A stretch of DNA of 42,705 nucleotides from Acidobacteriaceae bacterium (GCA_027307045.1 DAHUXR010000033.1:1-42705); one strand, 5' to 3'; positions 31,212 through 40,460 are shown, counted from the stretch's first letter. Translations and numbers: made by a program. The notes: generated by a model from the sequence alone, not told the origin.

Positions 31212-33917
31212 GTGGCAGAAATAACCGCAGAAGAACTCCGGCTCAGGGAATCGCCAGACCACACGGCCCCGTGGCGAAGCTGGGGCCCATACGTAAGCGA
31301 ACGCGCGTGGGGGACTGTTCGCGAGGACTATAGCGCTAACGGGCAGCCGTGGGAATATTTTCCGCATGACCACGCCCGCTCGCGGGCCTACCGCTGGAAT
31401 GAAGATGGGCTGGCGGGAATCTGCGATCGCCACCAGCGGCTGTGCTTTGCGCTTGCGCTTTGGAATGGCCGGGACACAATACTCAAAGAGCGCTTGTTTG
31501 GCCTGAACGGTGAAGAGGGCAACCACGGCGAGGATGTGAAGGAGTATTACTTTTACCTCGATTCCACCCCCACGCACTCCTACATGAGATATCTGTACAA
31601 GTATCCGCAGGCGGAATATCCCTATGAAAAATTGGTCGCGGAGAACGGCCGCCGTTCAAAGAACGAACCTGAATTTGAGCTGATTGATACCGGCCTTTTC
31701 AATGAAGACCGCTACTTCGATGTTTTTGTCGAATACGCGAAAGCTGACTGGAACGATATTTGTATCCGAATTACGGTGGCCAATCGCGGCCCGCAGGCTG
31801 CTGAAATTTACCTTCTGCCGACGCTCTGGTTTCGCAATACTTGGTCCTGGGCGGGGAAGCCCAAGCCCGCTCTGTCATTGGACAAAGCCACCGGCACGGA
31901 CACAATACTGGCCCATGAGAGCGAGATCGGCGATTACCGGCTCTACTTTGACGATGGGGCAAAGCCGCTCTTCACGGAAAACGAAACGAACAGCGAACGT
32001 CTCTTCGGCGCAAAAAACGCTTCGCCCTATGTGAAGGACGCGTTTCATCGTTACGTGATCAACGCTGAAACCACGGCAGTGAACCCGCAGCTCAAAGGCA
32101 CCAAAGCCGCCGTGCAATACAAATTCACCGTGCCGCCGGGCGGAGAAGTTTCCATCAAGCTGCGGCTCAGGAAAGACCAGCCTGGAAAAACCGCAGCCAC
32201 TGTTCTGGGCGAGGAGTTTGAAAAAATATTTTCCACACGCAAAGCGGAAGCCGACGCATTCTACGCAAGCATCATTGCTTCCAACACAGATGATGACACG
32301 CGCAACGTAATGCGACAGGCTTTTGCTGGATTGCTATGGACCAAGCAGTATTACCATTATGTTGTTCGTGACTGGTTGATCGGCGACCCGGCAGAGCCCG
32401 CGCCGCCGCCTGAGCGCAAAAACGGACGCAACCACGCCTGGGGGCACATCTACAACGCTGACATTATTTCCATGCCCGATAAATGGGAATATCCATGGTA
32501 TGCAGCGTGGGACCTGGCATTCCACTGCGTTTCACTGGCAATGATTGATCCCCGCTATGCCAAGGAACAGCTTGTGCTGATGCTGCGCGAGTGGTACATG
32601 CATCCCAACGGGCAGATCCCCGCCTATGAATGGGCGTTTGGCGACGTGAATCCTCCCGTCCACGCCTGGGCTACGTACCAGGTTTATCTGATCGACAAAG
32701 CGAAGAACGGCGGCACAGGCGACACACAATTTCTGGAGCGCGTTTTCCATAAGCTGCTGCTGAACTTTACCTGGTGGGTCAACCGCAAAGACCCGGACGG
32801 CATGAACGTGTTTCAAGGCGGCTTTCTGGGGCTGGACAACATTGGCGTGTTTGATCGCAGCTCCGTACTGCCCACCGGCGGGCACATTGAGCAGTCTGAC
32901 GGCACCAGTTGGATGGCGATGTACTCGCTCGATTTACTGGCCATCGCGCTGGAACTGGCTGCCTGCGACTCTACGTATCAGGACGTCGCCAGCAAATTCT
33001 GGGAGCACTTTATCTATATTGCGCGGGCCATGAACCATCTGGGCGATGACGGGCTCTGCCTGTGGAACGAGGAAGACGGCTTCTTTTATGACGTGCTGCA
33101 CCTGCCTGATGGATCGCGAGTGCCTTTGCGCGTGCGCTCGATGGTGGGCCTGATTCCGCTTTTTGCCGTACAGATCATGGAGCCGGAGCTGCTTGATTCC
33201 ATGCCGGGTTTCAAGATGCGGCTGGAATGGTTCATTGAAAATCGCAAAGACCTCACTGGGCACATGGCCTGCATGGAGACCGCGGGGCACAAGCAGCGCA
33301 GGCTTTTTTCCATTACGGACCGCGAACAGCTCCAACGCATTCTTGCCGTCATGCTGGATGAAAAAGAATTTTTCTCGCCACATGGCATTCGCGCGCTTTC
33401 GCGCTATCACCGTGAACACCCTTACATGCTCGATGTCGCCGGCGTAAACCACCAGGTTGACTATGAGCCGGCGGAATCGACCACCGGTCTCTTCGGCGGC
33501 AACTCCAACTGGCGCGGACCTATCTGGTTCCCCGTGAATTTCCTGTTGATCCAGGCGCTGCGCCGGTTTTATGAGTACTACCATGAGTCGTTTCTGGTTG
33601 AGTGCCCAACGGGTTCAGGAAAAATGATGAATCTTGACCAGGTTGCGGACCAGATCAGCCAGCGTCTGGTTTCGACCTTCCAGCGCGATCCCCATGGACG
33701 ACGTGCGGTCTTTGGGGCAAATGAAAAATTCCAGTCAGACCCGCACTGGCGTGACTACGTGCCGTTTTACGAATATTTCCATGGCGACACCGGCGCAGGA
33801 GTGGGAGCGAGCCATCAGACTGGCTGGACTGCGCTGGTGACCAAGATGATTGATGAGCTTTCCTTGAAACAAGAAGCCGCTGATGGCACCCAACTCAAAG
33901 CGACGCAAGGGCGCTGA
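31212..33917 (+). CDS. GH63-like (MGH1-like) glycoside hydrolase
   Basis: Predicted cytoplasmic glycosidase of about 901 residues with no signal peptide. An N-terminal beta-sandwich (about 1-330) is followed by an (alpha/alpha)6 barrel (about 355-880). Barrel phrases include [63 protein letters not shown] and [21 protein letters not shown], typical of family GH63/MGH1-like proteins that act on alpha-linked glucosides or mannosylglycerate-like solutes. Catalytic acids are likely in the Asp-Leu-Ala and Glu-Trp-Ala segments. GTG at 31212 with AGGA eight bases upstream is preferred over GTG at 31188. Substrate unknown; a compatible solute or trehalose-like sugar is a reasonable guess. Confidence 0.82.
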   Translation: MAEITAEELRLRESPDHTAPWRSWGPYVSERAWGTVREDYSANGQPWEYFPHDHARSRAYRWNEDGLAGICDRHQRLCFALALWNGRDTILKERLFGLNGEEGNHGEDVKEYYFYLDSTPTHSYMRYLYKYPQAEYPYEKLVAENGRRSKNEPEFELIDTGLFNEDRYFDVFVEYAKADWNDICIRITVANRGPQAAEIYLLPTLWFRNTWSWAGKPKPALSLDKATGTDTILAHESEIGDYRLYFDDGAKPLFTENETNSERLFGAKNASPYVKDAFHRYVINAETTAVNPQLKGTKAAVQYKFTVPPGGEVSIKLRLRKDQPGKTAATVLGEEFEKIFSTRKAEADAFYASIIASNTDDDTRNVMRQAFAGLLWTKQYYHYVVRDWLIGDPAEPAPPPERKNGRNHAWGHIYNADIISMPDKWEYPWYAAWDLAFHCVSLAMIDPRYAKEQLVLMLREWYMHPNGQIPAYEWAFGDVNPPVHAWATYQVYLIDKAKNGGTGDTQFLERVFHKLLLNFTWWVNRKDPDGMNVFQGGFLGLDNIGVFDRSSVLPTGGHIEQSDGTSWMAMYSLDLLAIALELAACDSTYQDVASKFWEHFIYIARAMNHLGDDGLCLWNEEDGFFYDVLHLPDGSRVPLRVRSMVGLIPLFAVQIMEPELLDSMPGFKMRLEWFIENRKDLTGHMACMETAGHKQRRLFSITDREQLQRILAVMLDEKEFFSPHGIRALSRYHREHPYMLDVAGVNHQVDYEPAESTTGLFGGNSNWRGPIWFPVNFLLIQALRRFYEYYHESFLVECPTGSGKMMNLDQVADQISQRLVSTFQRDPHGRRAVFGANEKFQSDPHWRDYVPFYEYFHGDTGAGVGASHQTGWTALVTKMIDELSLKQEAADGTQLKATQGR

Positions 33918-34013
33918 TTTCGACGCAAGAATCCATGGTGCGCTCCCAGGGAACTGGCCAGCCATCACTGGGGATGCGAAAAGAATGCCTCCCCAGAGCG
34001 CTTCTTTTGAATC

Positions 34014-34055
34014 CCAGCGGGATAATATCTGTTGAACAGGCACTTATCTTGTCCC
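34014..34055 (+). repeat. 42-base direct repeat, copy 1
   Basis: It matches the copy at 34377-34418 in 40 of 42 bases. It contains the dyad CTGTT-g-AACAG; one of the two differences falls on the central base, so the dyad is kept in both copies. Copy 1 runs into a perfect hairpin, TTATCTTGT (34044-34052) with ACAAGATAA (34056-34064). Confidence 0.85.
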
Positions 34056-34376
34056 ACAAGATAAATTAATGTTTGGTGATGCTAGTTTCAGCTTTAAAGC
34101 CAGGTTTAAATTTCCACGGGGGAGGGTACAAGACTAACTCTGCATATCGGAATTTCGGCGGTGTTCGCGGTGGTGGCCGCCGGCTGCAGGGCTTTGCTTG
34201 GGGGCGGCCTTTGGGCTCGACCAGCGGCGTCAGGCGCTGTGATCGAACTCTTCACCACCCGTCCAACTCTTCCCTCTGAAAGCTAGGTCTGGCTGAGTTT
34301 CACGGCGACAAATTCCGGTGATTTTTGGCAGTTCTGGCAATTTTGGCAATTCCCAGCCCCTTCCCAAAACCCGCGT

Positions 34377-34418
34377 CCAGCAGGATAATATCTGTTTAAC
34401 AGGCACTTATCTTGTCCC
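34377..34418 (+). repeat. 42-base direct repeat, copy 2
   Basis: It matches copy 1 in 40 of 42 bases, 363 bases downstream, with dyad CTGTT-t-AACAG. Here the outer ends CCAGC (34377-34381) and GCTGG (34419-34423) can pair, closing the element differently from copy 1. It lies about 110 bases before the EF-G paralogue start. Confidence 0.85.
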
Positions 34419-34527
34419 GCTGGAGCCCCGGACCCTCTTGACCAACAGCTAGCAGTCCAAGTAGAACTCTTCAGATTTCGAATCGCCTGCTAATCTGGCC
34501 GGGCCCCGTTTGTTGAAGGAGGCAGTT

Positions 34528-36639
34528 TTGAAGGTTTACGAAGGCAAGGACATCCGCAATCTCGTCGTAATTGGTCATTCTCACTCCGGCAAAACTTCCC
34601 TGGTCTCCGCGATGCTGTACACCGGCGGCGCCACGCCCAAGCTGGGGCGCGTGGATGACGGTTCCACGGTTACCGACCACGACGAAGAAGAAATCTCGCG
34701 CCAGATGACCATCTCCACCGCTATTGCCTCCGTGGAGTGGCACAACACCAAGATCAACCTGTTCGATTCGCCCGGCTTCACCATGTTCGCGCATGAAGCC
34801 AAGATCGCCATGTCCGCCGCTGAAGCGGCGCTGGTTGTGGTAGACGGCGTTTCCGGCGTTGAGGTAGTGACGGAAAAAGTGTGGCAGTATGCCGACGAGA
34901 TCAGCCTGCCGCGCGTGATCTGCGTGAGCCGCATGGACCGCGAACGCGCCAACTGGGAAACCGCTCTGGAGAGCCTGGTGAATGCTTTCGGCCGCCTGGT
35001 GGTTCCCGTGCAGATTCCCATTGGAAGTGAAAAGAGCCTCAAAGGCGTGGTGGATCTGGTGACCATGAAGGCTTACACCTATGAGATGGGCGGAAGCGGC
35101 AAAGGCAAAGAAGGCCCGATTCCCGCCGAACTGGAAGCGCCGGCCAAGGAAGCCCATGAGAAGCTGGTGGAGATCGTGGCGGAAGGCAAAGACGAGCTGA
35201 TGGAAGAGTTCTTTGATAAAGGCACCATCGCCGAAGAACACCTGATTCCGGCGCTGCATGAAGCGATTAAGGAAGACAGAATCTTCCCGGTGCTGTTTGC
35301 TTCCGGGCTTGGCAATATTGGCACCGACCATTTGCTGGATTTCGTTGTGGATTATTTCCCCACGGCCGCAGAGCATGCCGCAGTGCATGCCGATCCCGCC
35401 ACTTCTTCCGGCAATGGCCATGGAATTGATCTTCAGGTGAGCGATAAAGCCCCTACTTCGCTCTACGTCTTCAAGACGGCCAACGATCCGTTTGCGGGAC
35501 GCATTACTTTCTTCAAGGTATTTTCCGGCGTGGTAAAGAATGACGCCACGCTGCAGAACTTTACCCGCGGCACGTCAGAAAAACTTGCGCATCTTTCGAT
35601 TCCACAAGGCAAAAACCTCGTCCCCGTGACGGAACTTCACGCCGGCGACGTGGGCGCGGTGGCCAAGCTGCGTGACACTCTTACCGGCGATACGATGGGA
35701 GACAAGACCAATCCCATCCGCTTTGCCGGCGTCACGCTGCCGGAGCCGGCCATTACGTTTGCTATTGAGCCGAAGAGCCGCAACGATGAAGACAAGCTTT
35801 CCAACGGCCTGCATAAGCTCATGGAAGAAGATCCCATGGTGCGCTTCTTCCGCGATGAGCAGACCAAGGAGTTCCTGATCGCAGGAACAGGACAGCAACA
35901 CATTGAAGTGATGGTATCCAAGCTGAAGAAGCGCTATCACACTGAAGTTGTTTTGAAAGCGCCCAAAGTCCCGTATCGCGAAACCATTCGCGGCAAGGCG
36001 GACGTGCAGGGGCGCCACAAGAAGCAGAGCGGCGGGCACGGCCAGTACGGCGATTGCAAAATCAAAATGGAACCGCTGGAGCGCGGCAAGAACTTTGAGT
36101 TTGTGAATGACATCTTTGGCGGCGCCATCCCCAAGAACTACATTCCAGCGGTGGAAAAAGGAATCGTGGAAGCGGCGGCGCGCGGCTATCTGGCGGGCTT
36201 TCCCGTGGTGGATTTCCGCGTGATTTTGTATGACGGCAGCTACCATGACGTGGATTCAAACGAAATGTCATTCAAAACGGCGGGCCGGATCGCTTTCAAG
36301 AAAGCCATGGAGCAGGCCAAACCTACGCTGCTGGAACCGATCATGAAAGTAGAGATCACGATTCCAGACGAATTTGCCGGCAGCATCATGGGCGACCTGA
36401 ACTCGCGCCGGGGACGCATCCAGGGCATGGACAACAAGGCCGGCAAGACCGTGGTAAAAGCCGAGTGCCCCATGGCGGAGATGCTGACCTATGGCGCTGA
36501 CCTGACTTCCATGACGCAAGGCCGCGGCAGCTTCAATATGGAAATGTCGCACTATGACTACGTGCCGGCCGTGTTTCAGGAAAAGATCATCGCGCACTAC
36601 AAGGCCGAGCGCGGAGAACTGGTGGAAGTGGAAGAGTAG
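34528..36639 (+). CDS. Elongation factor G-like translational GTPase (EF-G paralogue)
   Basis: A 703-residue five-domain protein of the EF-G family, similar in type to Thermus EF-G-2. The start is TTG at 34528 with AAGGAGG five bases upstream. The P-loop is GHSHSGKT (16-23). The switch 2 motif is DSPGF (80-84) instead of DTPGH, so the catalytic-type His is Phe, and the base-recognition motif is SRMD (134-137) instead of NKMD. Domain IV (SGGHGQYGDCKIKMEPL) and domain V (SIMGDLNSRRGRIQGMDN) are well conserved. It is therefore probably not the main translocase but a specialised factor (stress, ribosome rescue or recycling). No rps or tuf genes are adjacent. The 3' end is partly duplicated at 37473-37534. 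Confidence 0.88.
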   Translation: MKVYEGKDIRNLVVIGHSHSGKTSLVSAMLYTGGATPKLGRVDDGSTVTDHDEEEISRQMTISTAIASVEWHNTKINLFDSPGFTMFAHEAKIAMSAAEAALVVVDGVSGVEVVTEKVWQYADEISLPRVICVSRMDRERANWETALESLVNAFGRLVVPVQIPIGSEKSLKGVVDLVTMKAYTYEMGGSGKGKEGPIPAELEAPAKEAHEKLVEIVAEGKDELMEEFFDKGTIAEEHLIPALHEAIKEDRIFPVLFASGLGNIGTDHLLDFVVDYFPTAAEHAAVHADPATSSGNGHGIDLQVSDKAPTSLYVFKTANDPFAGRITFFKVFSGVVKNDATLQNFTRGTSEKLAHLSIPQGKNLVPVTELHAGDVGAVAKLRDTLTGDTMGDKTNPIRFAGVTLPEPAITFAIEPKSRNDEDKLSNGLHKLMEEDPMVRFFRDEQTKEFLIAGTGQQHIEVMVSKLKKRYHTEVVLKAPKVPYRETIRGKADVQGRHKKQSGGHGQYGDCKIKMEPLERGKNFEFVNDIFGGAIPKNYIPAVEKGIVEAAARGYLAGFPVVDFRVILYDGSYHDVDSNEMSFKTAGRIAFKKAMEQAKPTLLEPIMKVEITIPDEFAGSIMGDLNSRRGRIQGMDNKAGKTVVKAECPMAEMLTYGADLTSMTQGRGSFNMEMSHYDYVPAVFQEKIIAHYKAERGELVEVEE

Positions 36640-36740
36640 CTTCTCCTGTTTGTCCCGCGCGAAGCGACGTCTCCCCGCTGTGTATCTCTGATATAAAGAG
36701 GCCGCGAATCCAGCAAAGGTTCCATACCTCAAGGAGATTT

Positions 36741-37457
36741 ATGGGACAAATTCATCATTTGCGCGCGTTTTCCTCGCACGTTTTGCTACAGGGAATCCTC
36801 TGCGTATTTTTGATTGCCTCGGCTCCATCCCAGAACGAACCGAAAACGATGACACAGATTTCCATTCGGCTGATCGAGCCAGGCCCCGCTCCTGGTTCTT
36901 TCGAAGCGCAGCCTAAAATCTATTGGCGGGCTGGTACTACATATGCCCGCATCGCAGAAGCTCCCGATCCTAAAAACCATATTCATGGTCTGATGATCAT
37001 AGCTGAGCCGGATATCTGGATGGTCAATCTCGAAGACAAGTCCGGAAAACATCTGATCGATAATGGCCCTTCTGATGTGCATATTCCAATTTTCCCCGCG
37101 GGCTCAGGTGTGAAGGTGAAGCTAAGGCCAATGCCTCCTGTGCCCGCAGGTGCGAAGATGACGCTAAGCGAACTGGAATTCTGCATGGAGTTGGAGTTCT
37201 TCGCTAAGAATGGAGCAACCATATCCGCGGGAGATGCCTTGAAAGGCAATCCAACAGAGCTTCACGAATTCACGACAGAGGGACGTAAGTTGACACTCTG
37301 GACAGATACCGCGTCAAAAAAGCCGATCCGCATAAGCATGACGCAGGGAACGCACACGGAGACGTACGAATACTTGAGTTACCAGGATGATTTAACGTTC
37401 GATCCCTCCCTGTTCCAGCTTCCTGCTGGGATCCAGTTAACGGATGTCAGTAAGTAG
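36741..37457 (+). CDS. Hypothetical exported protein
   Basis: A 238-residue protein of no family I recognise. Residues 10-30 form a plausible signal peptide (LLQGILCVFLIASAPS). The rest is predicted beta-rich, with segments such as MTQISIRLIEPGPAPGSFEA, IHGLMIIAEPDIWMVNLED and RKLTLWTDTASKKPIRISM. The C-terminal third, a substrate-like TQGTHTETYEYLSYQDDLTFD, faintly recalls LolA/DUF-type outer-membrane lipoprotein carriers. AAGGAGA lies upstream of the ATG. The gene sits exactly between the EF-G paralogue and a copy of that gene's 3' end, which suggests that it arrived or was left there by a recombination event. Confidence 0.65.
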   Translation: MGQIHHLRAFSSHVLLQGILCVFLIASAPSQNEPKTMTQISIRLIEPGPAPGSFEAQPKIYWRAGTTYARIAEAPDPKNHIHGLMIIAEPDIWMVNLEDKSGKHLIDNGPSDVHIPIFPAGSGVKVKLRPMPPVPAGAKMTLSELEFCMELEFFAKNGATISAGDALKGNPTELHEFTTEGRKLTLWTDTASKKPIRISMTQGTHTETYEYLSYQDDLTFDPSLFQLPAGIQLTDVSK

Positions 37458-37471
37458 CTTTAAGAATCTTC

Positions 37472-37624
37472 GAGGAAAAGATCATCGCGCATTACAAGGC
37501 CGAGCGCGGAGAGCGGGTGGAAGTAAAAGAGGAGAAACTCCACGAACTGCTCTTGGCTCCGAATCAACGCGAACGAACACGAATAGAAAACAAGTTTGCC
37601 TCATCTGCCCGCCTTCCGGCTTAA
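37472..37624 (+). pseudogene. Remnant copy of the EF-G paralogue 3' end
   Basis: Bases 37473-37534 match 36578-36639, the last codons and stop of the EF-G paralogue, with only about six differences over 62 bases at a constant offset of 895. In frame it reads EEKIIAHYKAERGERVEV. The EF-G stop TAG is GAG here, so the frame runs on to a TAA at 37622-37624. One change is silent (His CAC to CAT). There is no start codon or upstream EF-G sequence, so this is a fragment: either the tail of a former tandem copy or a target-site-like duplication. Confidence 0.75.
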
Positions 37625-37663
37625 ACCTGATCGCCAAGCGGCAGCTTAGTGACAAGTCGACCG

Positions 37664-37873
37664 CTAATTGCCCTTGCCGTTGTCAATGTCCGCGGCCACC
37701 AACAGTTCAAAGCGCACTTCATCAGCACACTTTGCGCAAGGCGGGAAGTGGTCTCCCGCCTTGAAGCTGGCCCGGTGAGGCAAGCGGTGTTCGGCGTGCG
37801 AGACCCTATATATCCCCGCCTTGGGGACCATTTGCCCAGGTTTGTAAACAGTCCTGCTGGAATCGGAAGCCAT
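37664..37873 (-). CDS. Small CxxC protein, short copy
   Basis: A 69-residue protein related to the product of the overlapping upstream gene. The two share the pattern of SGIY or AGIYRV, then His residues, then FPPCAKCADEVRFELL with Cys46 and Cys49. The fold may be a half zinc ribbon or rubredoxin-like knuckle. The ATG at 37873 lies within the 3' end of the longer copy (68-base overlap, different frame). The frame is open further upstream, but the homology starts after this Met. Function unknown. Confidence 0.5.
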   Translation of the reverse strand: MASDSSRTVYKPGQMVPKAGIYRVSHAEHRLPHRASFKAGDHFPPCAKCADEVRFELLVAADIDNGKGN

Positions 37874-38189
37874 GCGCTCGACCGAGTTGCATGGGGAACG
37901 TAGAGGTTGGAATCTGCATATTGTAGGAAGGGTTGTCCGTTTCCGGCGGATCTTCCTGGAAGTCCGGATCTTCAGAAATGTGGGGAACAAGTTCCAGAAT
38001 TCTGTAGCGGACCATTTCTCCGCAGCGCCGGCAAAAAGGAAAGACTGAGTTGCGCATCAGAATCACGCTGGCGCGCGGCTCATCGTGATGGCATATCTCA
38101 TAAATCCCCGATTGCTCGATCAGCTCTCCGGGAGCCAGCGTGCAATCGCTTTGATCAAATGTTTCAATGTTGGTGTCATTCAATTCCAT
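37806..38189 (-). CDS. Small CxxC protein, long copy
   Basis: A 127-residue acidic protein. It shows the core pattern LAPGELIEQSGIYEICHHDE, then VFPFCRRCGEMVRYRILELV with Cys53 and Cys56, followed by PHISEDPDFQED. I recall similar short proteins from Acidobacteria and other soil bacteria, of unknown function. The likely start is ATG at 38189; the frame is open for 91 more codons upstream, but that part has no conservation signs. The last 20 codons overlap the next, related gene in another frame, so the present C-terminus may come from a frameshift or fusion of a tandem pair. Confidence 0.6.
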   Translation of the reverse strand: MELNDTNIETFDQSDCTLAPGELIEQSGIYEICHHDEPRASVILMRNSVFPFCRRCGEMVRYRILELVPHISEDPDFQEDPPETDNPSYNMQIPTSTFPMQLGRAHGFRFQQDCLQTWANGPQGGDI

Positions 38190-38448
38190 GATGGTGTCTT
38201 TTTTCCGTGTCCTTCCTTCCGCCCCAAACGCGCGCTCGCGCATGGGAGCAACTCGGCCAATCAAAAATGGGATGCGTTGAGGGTAGCCACAAGTTGGAGC
38301 GTGCAGGTTTAGACAGGAAGTTTTGCGATTTTTATTTTCAGGCAACCTCCAAGCCGCAGTCGCATACAGCAGCCCCGCAAAGTTAGCAGCGCAACGCGAC
38401 GACGCAGCGAATATCAAATTTGAAATTTTGTGATTACAATCATCCACT

Positions 38449-39459
38449 ATGCCTGCAACCAACCATCAGTTTCGTCTTGCCGCCCGCCCAGTGGGCCTGC
38501 CTAAGCGCAGCGATTTCAATTACACGGAAGAGCCCGTGCGCGATCCCGGCGCGGGAGAGATACTGGTCAAGATTCTCTATGTCTCGCTGGATCCGGCGAT
38601 GCGCGGCTGGATGAATGAAGGCAAGTCATATGTCCCGCCGGTGGGCATTGGCGAGGTGATGCGGGCGGGGGCCGTAGGCCGCGTAATCGCATCGCAGAAT
38701 CCCGGCTTTGCCGTGGGCGACCACGTGGTGGGCATGTTCGGAATGCAGGAGTACGCGCTGTCCGACGGCAAGGGGATCACCAAGATCGATCCACGGCTGG
38801 CGCCGCTGCCGGTTTTTCTGGGCACGCTGGGCATGCCGGGGATGACAGCTTACTTTGGCCTGCTGGAAGTTGGCGCGCTCAAAGAGGGGGACACCGTGGT
38901 GGTTTCCGGCGCGGCGGGTGCAGTGGGCATGCCCGTGGGCCAGATTGCCAAGATCAAAGGCGCGCGGGCCGTGGGGCTGGCCGGCAGCCCGGAAAAATGC
39001 GAGTACGCGGTAAAAGAGCTGGGCTTTGATGCCTGCATCAACTACAAGACGGAAGACGTGAAGGCTGCGCTACGGCAGCACTGCCCCAACGGGATCAACG
39101 TGTATTTTGATAACGTGGGCGGCGAGATCCTGGATGCGGCGTTGGCCCAACTGGCGCGGGGCGCGCGCGTGGTGATTTGCGGAGCGATCTCACAGTACAA
39201 CTCCACCAGCGGCGTGAAGGGCCCACAGAACTATCTTTCACTGCTGGTAAACAGCGCTCGCATGGAAGGCTTTGTGGTGTTCAACTATGCCTCGCGCTAT
39301 GCGGAAGCGTTGCGCGAAATGGCAGGCTGGCGAGCCGCGGGCAAACTGAAGTCGCGGGAAGATGTTGTGGCCGGGCTGGAGACTTTCCCGGAGACGCTGC
39401 TGAAGCTCTTTACGGGCGAAAATTTCGGCAAGCTGGTGCTCAAAGTCGCTGACGCCTAA
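38449..39459 (+). CDS. curA: NADP-dependent oxidoreductase, CurA/PTGR type
   Basis: Zinc-free medium-chain reductase of 336 residues that reduces activated double bonds (alkenal/one or curcumin-like substrates) with NADPH in the cytoplasm. The N-terminal phrase VSLDPAMRGWMNEGKSYVPP is typical. The Rossmann dinucleotide motif is VSGAAGAVGMPVGQIAK (about 152-168), and the NADPH phosphate-binding region GLAGSPEKCEY follows. VYFDNVGGEILDAAL completes the family signature. It ends at TAA 39457-39459, overlapping the opposing DUF362 stop by three bases. A divergent 259-base gap separates it from the CxxC genes. Confidence 0.9.
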   Translation: MPATNHQFRLAARPVGLPKRSDFNYTEEPVRDPGAGEILVKILYVSLDPAMRGWMNEGKSYVPPVGIGEVMRAGAVGRVIASQNPGFAVGDHVVGMFGMQEYALSDGKGITKIDPRLAPLPVFLGTLGMPGMTAYFGLLEVGALKEGDTVVVSGAAGAVGMPVGQIAKIKGARAVGLAGSPEKCEYAVKELGFDACINYKTEDVKAALRQHCPNGINVYFDNVGGEILDAALAQLARGARVVICGAISQYNSTSGVKGPQNYLSLLVNSARMEGFVVFNYASRYAEALREMAGWRAAGKLKSREDVVAGLETFPETLLKLFTGENFGKLVLKVADA

Positions 39460-40460
39460 GCCTTGCCGCCATCCAGCACGGCGCGGACCTGCTTTGCGTA
39501 CTCAGCGCTCTCCGGGTCGCCGGTAACCAGTTCAATCTGCTTGGGGCTGCTCACGCCGATTTTCAATTGCACGGCGCGCGCAATCTGTTCCTGATCGAAA
39601 ATCGCGCCCCGGCTGACTTCCGGCGTGGTGCCAAAGTGGCGCAGCAGGGCCACGCCAACGGCGTCAATGGCCACGCGGTCAGTCCCGGCAAGAATCACGT
39701 TGGACTGCACCATCTTGCCCTGGTCCGGGCCGCCGTTGGTGAATGCCTGTACGCCGTCGAGCAGAATCAAGTCAGGTTTGTACGCGGTGTTGATCTCAGC
39801 GATCATGCGGCGCTGGTTTGGCGAGGAGTGGAGCTCCCGCATGAAGTTGTAAGAATTTCCGGGAACCTGCTTGGCCGCGAAACCGACGGAATTCTTGAGT
39901 GACAGCGTAAAGTGGCCGCCAAAGCGATGCGTCTTGAGACAGCAGGTCTGGACCACGCCGCCGGCCTTGCGCACCACGCGCGGCAGGGCAAAGCCCTGCT
40001 CCCAGTGGCTGTCCTGCGGCTTGAGCAGTTCCCAATCGTCGGAAGCGAGTTCGTCAAAGACCACGACTTTGGCGCCCAGTTCCTTGCCCATCTGGAACGC
40101 GCTTTTCTTGCTCATGACTTCACGCGTATCGCCCATGCCGCTGCGGTCGCCCAGCGTGAGCGGGCCTGCGCCCATGGTTTTGAGCTGGCGCAGCAGTGCG
40201 ACGAGCGTGTCTTCACTGGTTGAGCCCGGAGTGGGATCAGAGCTGTTGAAGTTCGGCTTGATGAACAAATCTTTGCCGCGGAATTTTTCCATGCCCAGCA
40301 GCTCGATGGCGCGCTTTACTCCGGAGGCGCGGTCCGTGGTCTTGACGAATGCCACTTGTGACACGGAAGGAGCAGAGTCAAAACCGTGCAGCAGAGAAGG
40401 CGCGAACATCGCTGCGCCGAATGTGGTGGAGGCATCTTTGAGGAACTGTCTGCGTTTCAT
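39456..40460 (-). CDS. Tat-exported DUF362 family protein
   Basis: A 334-residue protein exported by the twin-arginine route: MKRRQFLKDASTTFGAAMFA at the N-terminus carries the RRxFLK motif. The DUF362 core shows LFIKPNFNSSDPTPGSTSED, LTLGDRSGMGDTREV, VVQTCCLKTHRFGGHFTLSL and the C-terminal segment ILAGTDRVAIDAVG, all usual for this family. The extra ferredoxin-like CxxCxxC cluster of some members is absent. The role of DUF362 is unclear; redox or cofactor handling has been suggested. ATG at 40460 is chosen because GAGGAG lies seven bases upstream and the Tat motif begins there; the frame is open for 54 codons further. Confidence 0.85.
   Translation of the reverse strand: MKRRQFLKDASTTFGAAMFAPSLLHGFDSAPSVSQVAFVKTTDRASGVKRAIELLGMEKFRGKDLFIKPNFNSSDPTPGSTSEDTLVALLRQLKTMGAGPLTLGDRSGMGDTREVMSKKSAFQMGKELGAKVVVFDELASDDWELLKPQDSHWEQGFALPRVVRKAGGVVQTCCLKTHRFGGHFTLSLKNSVGFAAKQVPGNSYNFMRELHSSPNQRRMIAEINTAYKPDLILLDGVQAFTNGGPDQGKMVQSNVILAGTDRVAIDAVGVALLRHFGTTPEVSRGAIFDQEQIARAVQLKIGVSSPKQIELVTGDPESAEYAKQVRAVLDGGKA

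Larger units (their letters stand above)
33918..34527. other. Long repeat-bearing region upstream of the EF-G paralogue
   Basis: This is the longest gene-free stretch of the window (about 610 bases). It holds two near-identical 42-base repeats (34014-34055 and 34377-34418) and a perfect 9-bp hairpin (34044-34064). It also holds a GCTAGTT ... GGGGGAGGGTA block (34080-34128) resembling one upstream of glnS, and a tandem TTTTGGCA/TTCTGGCA/TTTTGGCA run (about 34324-34349). A 68-codon frame from 34073 has no family resemblance and is not called. Confidence 0.5.

Noticed and set aside
34073..34279. 68-codon frame between the two 42-base repeats
   Set aside because: The composition looks like random GC-rich translation and it lies within repeat-bearing intergenic DNA.
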